In this document: piece by piece, positions 33,862 to 40,500 of the stretch
How the letters are laid out: every line of letters starts with the position of its first letter
Numbering within the stretch: position 1 is the first letter of the stretch
DNA from: Hyphomicrobium sp.
Lineage (GTDB): Bacteria; Pseudomonadota; Alphaproteobacteria; Rhizobiales; Hyphomicrobiaceae
Length of the DNA stretch: 40,500 nucleotides
Direction of reading: 5' to 3'
Assembly (NCBI GenBank): GCA_002928955.1
Contig: PERT01000031.1
Span: forward strand, 1 to 40,500
Translations under genes and position numbers: made by a program
The notes under the pieces: model-generated
What the model was told of the DNA's origin: nothing
Seen by the model: the letters and a program-made list of their open reading frames with translations, nothing else
Databases searched by the model: none

Positions 33862-35709
33862 TCAGTTGGAATTCAATTTAGCTGCTTTGCCTGGATCATA
33901 CCACCATGTGTGAACAACGCCGCGGTCGTACCTCGGCTTGATTGCGGGCCTGCCGAACTTGTTCCAGTAGGCCAGATTGTGGGAAGCCTTGTACCAATGC
34001 GGCACCCAATAGTGTCCGGCGCGGAGAACGCGGTCGATCGCGCGGGTCGCGGTCAGAAGTTCGGCGCGGGACTTCGCCTGGGTCACTTTGCCGATGAGGT
34101 CGTCGATGACAAGGTCTGCGATGCCGGCGAGATTCTGGCTACCTTCCAGTTTGGCCGCTTCCGAACTCCAGTAGGTTTTGAGTTCGATTCCTGGGGTCAA
34201 CCGCATGATGTAGCGCTTCACCGTCATGTCGAAGTCGAATGCCTTCACGCGTCGTTCGTACTGCGCTGGATCGACCTTGCGCAAGGAGGCCTCGATGCCG
34301 ATGCGCTTCAGATTTTCGACGTAGGGTCCGATGATCCGCTCAAAGCCTGCGTCGAACAACAATATCTCGACGTCGAGCTGTTCGCCCTTGGCGCTGACGC
34401 GCTTGTTATTGACGATTTTGTAGCCAGCCGCGTCGAGCAGCGAAGATGCCTCGCGCAGCAGCTTGCGGTCGGCGCCGGAACCGTCGGAGACGGGTGACGA
34501 GAAGGGTTCACCGAATACGGCCTCGGGTAGCGTGCCGCGGTGCGGCTCGAGCAGTTTGAGTTCCTCCGGGCTTGGCGGACCATAGGCTTTCATGTCGGAG
34601 TTTTCGAAAAAGCTGCCGCCGCGCGTGTAGAGGCCATAGAACAGGTTCTTGTTCGACCATTCGAAATCGAACGCGAGATCTAGCGCTTTGCGCACGCGCA
34701 CGTCCTTGAACTTGTCTCGGCGCGTGTTGATGAAGAAGCCCTGCGCGCCCGACGGACTGTCGTCGGGCAGTGTATCGCGCTGGATGCGGCCGTCCTTGAC
34801 GGGCGCCTTGTCGTAGCCTGTGGCCCAGTGCAGCGACGTGAACTCTTCGCGGAAGTCGAATGTGCCGTTGAACAGGTTCTCAAGTTCGACGTTGCGGTCG
34901 CGGAAGTACTCGTAGCGCAGTTCGTCGAAGTTAAAGCGGCCGCGATTGACCGGAAGATCGCGCGCCCAATAATCGGCGCGGCGCTTGTAGGTGATGAACG
35001 TTCCGGGCTTGTGATCGGCGATGGCGTAGGGGCCGGAGCCAAGCGGCGGATCAAGCGTTGTCTCGGCGAACGCTTTGGTGGTGTAGTAGACTTTCGAAAG
35101 CACGGGCAGGGTCGCCACGATCAGCGGCAGGTCACGGACAAGTTCGCCCTTGAACGTGTAGCGGACGGTTGCGGCGTCCAGCGCCTCCACCTTCTCGACA
35201 TCGCGCAGCGACAGACTGATGGTGGGTTCACCGTCCTTCTTCAAGGTCTCGAGCGAGAATACAAGGTCGGCGGCGGTGACCGGGGAGCCGTCGGCGAACT
35301 TCGCCTCGGGCCTGAGACGGAAGGTTACCGACAGTTTGTCGGGTGCGACATCAGCGTCTCTGGCGATAAGGCCGTAGACCGAGTCGGGCTCGTCGTAGGC
35401 GCGGACCATGAGGCTGTCGAAAAGGTATTCGAGCCCCTGCGCCGGATCTCCCTTCAAGATGAAGTTGTTGAAGCTGTCGAAGGTGATCCGGCCGGCCGAG
35501 CCGATCAGCGACATCCGCCCCCCCTTCGGCGCATCTGGGCGGACGTAGTCGAAGTGTGAAAAGCCAGCCGGATATTTGAGCTCGCCGAATACAGAGATAC
35601 CGTGCCGCGGCTCGGCCATCGCCGGGGCGGGACCGCCAAGTCCCGGCACCAGGCCGGCCACGATCATGAGTGTCACAACGATGTTCCGAGAGATCGAGAG
35701 CACGGCCAT
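33862..35709 (-). CDS. Periplasmic peptide-binding protein, YejA family (second copy)
   Basis: Extracellular solute-binding protein family 5, 615 aa. It has a signal peptide with likely cleavage after APAMA (about residue 32). The mature start HGISVFGELKYPAGFSHFDYVRPDAPKGG and the body motifs DAADLVFSLETLKKDGEP-like (VTAADLVFSLETL), DFREEFTSLHWATGYD and YWVPHWYKASHNLAYW are typical of YejA. It follows another member of the same family by 14 bp. The two proteins are alike in layout but clearly diverged. It probably gives the YejBEF transporter a second ligand range; one of the pair may correspond to YepA of Agrobacterium, the muropeptide-binding partner of YejBEF. Confidence 0.9.
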   Translation of the reverse strand: MAVLSISRNIVVTLMIVAGLVPGLGGPAPAMAEPRHGISVFGELKYPAGFSHFDYVRPDAPKGGRMSLIGSAGRITFDSFNNFILKGDPAQGLEYLFDSLMVRAYDEPDSVYGLIARDADVAPDKLSVTFRLRPEAKFADGSPVTAADLVFSLETLKKDGEPTISLSLRDVEKVEALDAATVRYTFKGELVRDLPLIVATLPVLSKVYYTTKAFAETTLDPPLGSGPYAIADHKPGTFITYKRRADYWARDLPVNRGRFNFDELRYEYFRDRNVELENLFNGTFDFREEFTSLHWATGYDKAPVKDGRIQRDTLPDDSPSGAQGFFINTRRDKFKDVRVRKALDLAFDFEWSNKNLFYGLYTRGGSFFENSDMKAYGPPSPEELKLLEPHRGTLPEAVFGEPFSSPVSDGSGADRKLLREASSLLDAAGYKIVNNKRVSAKGEQLDVEILLFDAGFERIIGPYVENLKRIGIEASLRKVDPAQYERRVKAFDFDMTVKRYIMRLTPGIELKTYWSSEAAKLEGSQNLAGIADLVIDDLIGKVTQAKSRAELLTATRAIDRVLRAGHYWVPHWYKASHNLAYWNKFGRPAIKPRYDRGVVHTWWYDPGKAAKLNSN

Positions 35710-35723
35710 GGTTCAGCGCCCCG

Positions 35724-37634
35724 TCACTGGCTCTTCTGGGCGGTTATTGCCTTAGCCTTTTCAGTGTCATGCCACCAATAAAGCATGATGGAAGATGGGC
35801 TCTGTGACGGCAGCGACTTCGGGCGGCCGAACCTGTCCCAGATGGCCACTCGATCGTTCGGGTAGTGCCACTGGGGCACCATGTAGTGACCCCACAGCAG
35901 CACGCGGTCGAGCGCGCGGGTTGACGCCATCAGCTCATCGCGGTCTTTGGCGAAAACGATCTGGTCGATGATGCGGTCGATCGGATCGCTGTTGATGCCG
36001 ATGACGTTGCGGCTGCCGTTCATGGCTGCCGCAGCGCTGCCCCAGTAGTTGCGTTGCTCGTTGCCGGGTGAGTGCGACTGGCCGACCGAATGCACGATCA
36101 TGTCGAAATCAAAAGTGTCGAGGCGGCGCTTGTATTGCGAGCTGTCGACGATGCGGGTGGTGGCCTTGATGCCGAGCTTTTCGAGATCCTTGACGTAGGG
36201 CAGTACGATGCGCTCGAAATCCGGTTGGACGAGCAGGAACTCAACCGTCAGCTGCTCACCGGCAGCATTGGTCAGAACGCCGGCCTTGGAGGTCCACCCG
36301 GCGGCTTGCAGCAATTTCGCAGCTTCGCCCAAATTCTTGCGAAAGTCGGCGGGCGTCGGGTTGACCGGGTTCTTCCATTCTGTGTTGAACAATTCCGGCG
36401 GCAGCTCTCGCTCGAACGCTTTCAGGATCTCTAATTCGCGGCCTTGGGGGACTCCCTTGGCGGCCAATTCTGAGTTGTCGAAGAAGCTGCCCAGCCGAAT
36501 GTATTGGCTGTAGAAGAGAGACTTGTTCGCATCCTCGAAATTGTAGGCAAGCGCGAAAGCCTGCCTGACGCGCCGGTCCTGGAACTGCTTGCGTCGAAGA
36601 TTGAACGCGAAGCCCTGCATGCCCGCGACGCGCTTGTGCGCAAGAGCTTCCTTCTTGATCATCCCTTTCTTGACCGCGTCAATCTCGTATTGCGTGTACC
36701 AGCGGTTCGCGCTGGTTTCATTCCAGCTGTCGAGCATGCCCGATTTGAAGGACTCGAACGCCGGGATGCTGTCGCGGAAGAACGTGAAGCTTATCTCGTC
36801 GAAGTTATGCAGGCCGAGCGAAACCGGAAGATCCTTGGCCCAGTGGTCCTTGACGCGCTCGTAGACGATGGTACGGCCGGTTTCGAAGCTCTTGACGCGA
36901 TAGGGACCTGAGCCCACCGGAACGTCGAGCGTCGATTTCGAAAGATCGCGCGGCTCGCCGTTAGAACCCTTCGACTGCCAATAGTGCTTGGGCAAAACAG
37001 ACAATTGCCCGACGATGGTCGGAAGCTCGCGATTTCCCTTGGAGTCGAAATTAAACGTGACTTCATGGTCACCGGTCTTCTCGGCCTTGACGACGTTCTT
37101 GTAGTAAAACGAAAACTGCGGGTGCGCGGCCTTCATGGCCTCGAGGCTGAAAATGACGTCCTCGGGCGTGATTGGTTTGCCATCATGGAAGCGGGCGGCC
37201 TCGCGCAGCTTGAACGTGGCGGACGAGAAGTCCTCCGGATAACTGACCCATTCGCAAACCAGGCAGTATTGAGTAGACGGTTCGTCAAGGCTCGAAATCA
37301 TGAGCTGGTCATCGATCAGTCCCATGCCGTCAGGTGCATCGCCTTGTACGCTATAGGGGTTAAGGCTATCGAATGAGCCTATGGCGCCCATTCGCAGCGT
37401 GCCACCCTTGGGGGCGGCCGGGTTAACCCAGTCGAAATGAGCGAAGCCTGGTTCCAGCATCGGCTTGCCGATCAGCGACAGCGCGTGGTGCCGCGTTGCG
37501 GCCTTGGGCAGATCTTGGGCTATAGCTACCCAGGGGTGCCACAGCAGCGTGAGATGAGCCGCAATCACGGCGATACCGGCGTTCGCAAGAGGAATTCGCG
37601 TTGTGTGCCTTCGCGGCGTCGGCTGAGCGGTCAT
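35724..37634 (-). CDS. Periplasmic peptide-binding protein, YejA family (first copy)
   Basis: Family 5 solute-binding protein, 636 aa from the ATG at 37634. GAGGAGGA lies 12 bases upstream, and a TTG at 37655 is an alternative start. The signal peptide ends near WVAIAQ. Motifs parallel the next gene: LIGKPMLEPGFAHFDWVNPAAPKGG, ITPEDVIFSLEAMKA, DVPVGSGPYRVKSFETG, RVAGMQGFAFNLRRKQFQDRRVRQAF and HYMVPQWHYPNDRVAIWDRFGRP. It is the first gene of the yej operon, with a 208-bp spacer upstream. The physiological ligand (oligopeptide, peptide antibiotic or muropeptide) cannot be read from sequence. Confidence 0.9.
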   Translation of the reverse strand: MTAQPTPRRHTTRIPLANAGIAVIAAHLTLLWHPWVAIAQDLPKAATRHHALSLIGKPMLEPGFAHFDWVNPAAPKGGTLRMGAIGSFDSLNPYSVQGDAPDGMGLIDDQLMISSLDEPSTQYCLVCEWVSYPEDFSSATFKLREAARFHDGKPITPEDVIFSLEAMKAAHPQFSFYYKNVVKAEKTGDHEVTFNFDSKGNRELPTIVGQLSVLPKHYWQSKGSNGEPRDLSKSTLDVPVGSGPYRVKSFETGRTIVYERVKDHWAKDLPVSLGLHNFDEISFTFFRDSIPAFESFKSGMLDSWNETSANRWYTQYEIDAVKKGMIKKEALAHKRVAGMQGFAFNLRRKQFQDRRVRQAFALAYNFEDANKSLFYSQYIRLGSFFDNSELAAKGVPQGRELEILKAFERELPPELFNTEWKNPVNPTPADFRKNLGEAAKLLQAAGWTSKAGVLTNAAGEQLTVEFLLVQPDFERIVLPYVKDLEKLGIKATTRIVDSSQYKRRLDTFDFDMIVHSVGQSHSPGNEQRNYWGSAAAAMNGSRNVIGINSDPIDRIIDQIVFAKDRDELMASTRALDRVLLWGHYMVPQWHYPNDRVAIWDRFGRPKSLPSQSPSSIMLYWWHDTEKAKAITAQKSQ

Positions 37635-37760
37635 CAAACTTCCATTCCTCCTCAATCTGCCAAACCGTGAGGTTACTACAGGTCTACGCTTCTCACCCGT
37701 GATCCGAGCATTGCCATACGCAATCTACTGTGATCGTCAGGTTCAATTACAACGCAATAC

Positions 37761-37786
37761 GACCCCGCCAACAAGTTGGCAGGGTC
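37761..37786 (-). terminator. Stem-loop downstream of cycM, possible terminator
   Basis: GACCCCGCCAAC, loop AA, GTTGGCAGGGTC: a 12-bp stem with one mismatch, about 56 bp beyond the cycM stop on the minus strand. No T-run follows (GTATTGCG), so it may act as a 3' stabiliser or a Rho-assisted end rather than a full intrinsic terminator. Confidence 0.4.
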
Positions 37787-37841
37787 GCAGAAATCCAGCC
37801 GCGTATCGAGTTAACTCATTGTCACGTCGCAGATGGTGGGG

Positions 37842-38408
37842 TCACTTTGTGGGAAGCGGCGGCGGCGTGTCAGCGAGAGTACGGATGTAGGCCAGTAGGT
37901 CTGCCACTTCTGCGGGTGCCGCCAGGCCTGCGAACTGCATTTTGGTGCCTGCAACGAACCCTTTGGGATTATTAACGAAAAGCGCCAGATGCTCATAGGT
38001 CCAATCACCGCCCTTGCCTTTAAGGCCCTCAGAATATCCGAACCCGGCGATTGAGCCCTTGGGCCGGCCGATGATACCCCACATGTTTGGGCCTTGCAGC
38101 GTCTTGCCGCCCTTGTCGACGGTGTGGCAAGAGCCGCACTTCTTGAAAATGTCCTTGCCGTTCTCGGCATTCGCCTTCGGGAGCGCCTCTGCAACCTTGG
38201 CGAAACTGAACCCTCCGGCATCGGCTGTTGCCGCGGCGCCGCCTGTTCCGGCACTGATCGCCTTCGGCGCGGGCAGCGTGTATCCGGCCGACTTCGCATG
38301 TTTGCGGAGTTCGGCTTGCTGGATGTCGATGAACGTCTTGGTTCCCATGATCAGTAACAGGGCGGCGATGACGGCACCTGCGATCTTGGTCAGCTCGTAC
38401 TGGTTCAT
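37842..38408 (-). CDS. cycM: Membrane-anchored c-type cytochrome (CycM-like)
   Basis: Electron carrier of 188 aa. An uncleaved N-terminal transmembrane anchor (about 10-27) is followed by an Ala/Gly-rich linker and a class I cytochrome c domain. Haem attaches at CGSCH (Cys91, Cys94, His95), and the likely axial methionine is Met157 in GTKMQFAG. The domain also shows GPNMWGIIGRPKGS and YIRTLADTP. Membrane-bound CycM of Bradyrhizobium carries electrons to the cytochrome aa3 oxidase; the same role is likely here. It is divergent from kdsB with 172 bp between, the usual Hyphomicrobiales arrangement. Confidence 0.9.
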   Translation of the reverse strand: MNQYELTKIAGAVIAALLLIMGTKTFIDIQQAELRKHAKSAGYTLPAPKAISAGTGGAAATADAGGFSFAKVAEALPKANAENGKDIFKKCGSCHTVDKGGKTLQGPNMWGIIGRPKGSIAGFGYSEGLKGKGGDWTYEHLALFVNNPKGFVAGTKMQFAGLAAPAEVADLLAYIRTLADTPPPLPTK

Positions 38409-38580
38409 AGCTTATGGTTCCCCGGTTCGATCCTGTCGAAATCAACGGAAATTCGCTTGTGCCGGACTACAAGGTTTCGACCCTGACTTGCAACTCGACT
38501 TCGGTTTGTTCTAGACGCTGAGGGCGAGACGAATTGTCACCTGCAAGCCAGGGCGCGTCGTCGAAGAGGGAACAGCATCC

Positions 38581-39336
38581 ATGGCGCAGTCAATCATCGT
38601 CATACCCGCACGGATGCAGGCGTCGCGGCTGCCCGGCAAGCCGCTGGCCGATCTGATGGGTCAGCCGATGATTGTCCACGTCTGGCGCCGGGCAATGGCG
38701 GCGGAAGCGGGCCGAGTGGTGGTTGCGACCGACAGTGAGGAAATCATCGCGGCGATCCGCAACGCCGGCGGAGAGGCGGTGATGACCCGCGCCGATCACG
38801 CCTCTGGTTCGGATCGGGTTTTCGAGGCGGTCAATCGCGTCGATCCCGACGGGGACGCCGACATTATCGTCAATCTTCAAGGGGATCTGCCAACGCTCGA
38901 GTCGAGGCTGGTCACCGATTGCATCGCGCCACTCAAGGCCAAGGGCCCGCACATCGCCACGCTCGCCGCAGAGATCGTTGAGGCCGAGGAAAGGTCGAGC
39001 CCCAATGTCGTGAAGGTTGTGGGCACTCCGGTGCCAAGTGAACAGAAGCGGTTGCGGGCGCTCTATTTCACCCGTGCGTCGGCCCCCCATGGTGACGGCC
39101 TGCTCTACCACCACATCGGAATCTATGCGTACCGCCGCTCCGCGCTCGAGCGGTTCGTTTCGCTGAGGCCCTCGCCTCTGGAGCTGCGCGAGCGGCTCGA
39201 ACAACTGCGTGCCCTAGAAGATGGCATGCGGATCGATGTCGCGATCGTTGACACCATTCCACTTGGTGTTGATACTCCGGCTGACTTGGAGCGGGCCAAG
39301 CGCCTCATCAAAAAGGCTGTGGTCGCAAAGCGTTGA
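38581..39336 (+). CDS. kdsB: 3-deoxy-manno-octulosonate cytidylyltransferase
   Basis: Activates Kdo to CMP-Kdo for the LPS inner core (cytoplasm). It is 251 aa, the normal length. Motifs: [24 protein letters not shown] at the N-terminus (nucleotide loop), [35 protein letters not shown] and [18 protein letters not shown], ending with [20 protein letters not shown] lies upstream of the ATG. pheA follows after 86 bp on the same strand. Confidence 0.96.
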   Translation: MAQSIIVIPARMQASRLPGKPLADLMGQPMIVHVWRRAMAAEAGRVVVATDSEEIIAAIRNAGGEAVMTRADHASGSDRVFEAVNRVDPDGDADIIVNLQGDLPTLESRLVTDCIAPLKAKGPHIATLAAEIVEAEERSSPNVVKVVGTPVPSEQKRLRALYFTRASAPHGDGLLYHHIGIYAYRRSALERFVSLRPSPLELRERLEQLRALEDGMRIDVAIVDTIPLGVDTPADLERAKRLIKKAVVAKR

Positions 39337-39422
39337 CACCCTGAAATTGTTCCCGAAACGCCGAGTATGCGCGCGCCGCGCCGCTCCGCGCTCAATCGGC
39401 CTCACAGCATCGGCCTAGATCC

Positions 39423-40340
39423 ATGCCCAACAGATCCCCTGCGGCTCATGGCCGCCGTTCCATCGGCTACCAGGGCGAGCCCGGCGCGAACTCGCACTTG
39501 GCCTGTTCAGAGGCATTCCCCGATCATGAACCGCGCGCCTATCCCACGTTTGAGGACGCGCTCGCAGCTGTAAGGTCCGGCGAGATCGACCTGGCGATGA
39601 TTCCGATAGAGAACTCGCTGGCGGGCCGCGTCGCTGACATTCACCATCTCTTGCCCAACGCCGATCTCTACATTGTGGCCGAGCACTTTCTGCCAATTCG
39701 CTTTCAGCTGATGGCCCCCAAGGGAGCCCAGCTTGGTGACATCAAGGATGCCTACAGCCACGTCCATGCACTCGGCCAGTGCCGGAAGATCCTGCGCAAG
39801 CTCGGCATCACGGCGCACGTGGCGGGCGATACCGCGGGCGCAGCGCGGCAGGTTTCGGAATGGGGCGACACGACCCGAGCGGCGCTCGCGCCGCGGCTGG
39901 CCGCCGAACTCTACGGGCTTGATATCCTGGCGACCGACGTCGAGGATGAAGCGCATAACACCACGCGCTTTGTGGTTCTGTCGCGCGAACCGGATGATGC
40001 CGAGCCCGGCAATGGCGCGGTGGTGACCACCTTCATCTTCCGTGTGCGCAACGTGCCGGCGGCGCTCTACAAGGCGCTGGGCGGGTTCGCCACGAACGGC
40101 GTCAACATGACCAAGCTTGAGAGCTACCAGACAGAGGGAACGTTCAACGCCACGATGTTTTTCGCCGACATCGAAGGTCATCCCGCCGACCGCTCCGTCC
40201 AGCTCGCGCTCGAGGAGTTGTCGTTCTTCTCGGCCGAGCACAAGATCCTCGGGACCTACCCGGCCAGCACCTACCGCCAGGAAGCGGCCAGCCGTGCCGC
40301 GGGGCCAACGGGCGTTAAGAGTTCTGTCGGCAACAGGTGA
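39423..40340 (+). CDS. pheA: Prephenate dehydratase (monofunctional, with ACT domain)
   Basis: Converts prephenate to phenylpyruvate in phenylalanine synthesis. It is 305 aa and lacks a chorismate mutase domain. The catalytic domain includes YQGEPGANSHLA, MIPIENSLAGRV and the catalytic TRF motif in EDEAHNTTRFVVLSR (Thr181). A C-terminal ACT domain (about 200-280) with VPAALYKALGGFATNGVNMTKLES should bind phenylalanine for feedback control; the ESRP motif of E. coli reads ESYQ here. I see no ribosome binding site of note. The final 20 or so residues are polar and poorly conserved in look. Confidence 0.95.
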   Translation: MPNRSPAAHGRRSIGYQGEPGANSHLACSEAFPDHEPRAYPTFEDALAAVRSGEIDLAMIPIENSLAGRVADIHHLLPNADLYIVAEHFLPIRFQLMAPKGAQLGDIKDAYSHVHALGQCRKILRKLGITAHVAGDTAGAARQVSEWGDTTRAALAPRLAAELYGLDILATDVEDEAHNTTRFVVLSREPDDAEPGNGAVVTTFIFRVRNVPAALYKALGGFATNGVNMTKLESYQTEGTFNATMFFADIEGHPADRSVQLALEELSFFSAEHKILGTYPASTYRQEAASRAAGPTGVKSSVGNR

Positions 40341-40410
40341 GGCGGCCGCCGCCGACGGCATGCGGTGTGCCGAGACAGAGCGGTGAATTCTGCACTTGCG
40401 CACCAAGTTC

Positions 40411-40486
40411 CTAGTGTTCCGGCGCCGACATTTGATTCCCGTTGCAACGCGCTCCAGATCAAATGTCGGCGCCTAAGGAACACTAG
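40411..40486. repeat. Long hairpin repeat, copy H3 (76 nt)
   Basis: The left arm (40411-40436) begins CTAGTGTTCC and ends GACATTTGAT. The right arm (40458-40486) is its full reverse complement except for a 3-nt bulge (TAA, 40474-40476), giving 26 base pairs. The loop (40437-40457, 21 nt) contains CGTTGCAACG. There is no T-run. Length and outer ends match H1. The inner arm differs from H2 by two base pairs changed on both sides. It lies about 70 bp after pheA and could affect the end of its message. Confidence 0.88.
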
Positions 40487-40500
40487 CAAACCTATGATTC
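40487..40500. repeat. Conserved tail after hairpin H3 (runs off the window)
   Basis: CAAACCTATGATTC repeats the tail at 123-136 with two differences. By analogy with positions 123-136, where the tail leads straight into another hairpin, a further copy may lie just beyond the window end. Confidence 0.5.

Overview
The window is about 40.5 kb of high-GC DNA that reads as a chromosome segment of an alphaproteobacterium, most likely order Hyphomicrobiales (Rhizobiales). The evidence is gene order (sppA-ihfB-lapA-trpFBA-accD-folC; divL-tsaE/amgK-murU-addB-addA-trxA; ahcY; cycM/kdsB-pheA), a DivL-type pseudokinase, an alphaproteobacterial AccD without zinc cysteines, and AddAB in place of RecBCD. 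I cannot name the genus. I see no rRNA, tRNA, CRISPR array, prophage, transposase or insertion sequence.

Layout. Positions 1-291 hold a small array of long hairpin repeats. From 292 to 8573 a plus-strand series encodes SppA, IHF-beta, a LapA-domain protein, a TRIC/YadS-type membrane protein, TrpF, TrpB, TrpA, AccD and FolC. From 8528 to 23390 everything lies on the minus strand: TrhO, thioredoxin, AddA, AddB, a MurU-type nucleotidyltransferase, a TsaE-AmgK fusion, DivL and AhcY. A 511-bp divergent spacer with a very AT-rich core precedes a TadG-like von Willebrand protein on the plus strand. A minus-strand TPR lipoprotein faces it across a clear terminator. Next are an M17 aminopeptidase and an NlpC/P60 peptidase, translationally coupled, and a hypothetical gene. 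A five-gene minus-strand ABC transporter operon (two YejA-like binding proteins, YejB, YejE, YejF) follows, then CycM, KdsB and PheA. The window ends in another hairpin of the same repeat family as at the start.

How the genes connect. Most encode core metabolism or maintenance: tryptophan and phenylalanine synthesis, fatty-acid initiation, folate, Kdo for LPS, the methyl cycle, and break repair. A peptidoglycan-salvage theme appears in three separate places: the Yej transporter with two binding proteins, the NlpC/P60 plus M17 peptidase pair, and AmgK plus MurU.

The least explained sequence is the hairpin family. Three 76-79-nt elements share CTAGTG-type ends, arms of about 25 nt and a 21-23-nt loop. 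Two of them differ by base pairs changed on both arms, which points to selection for the fold. A shared 13-nt tail links neighbouring copies.
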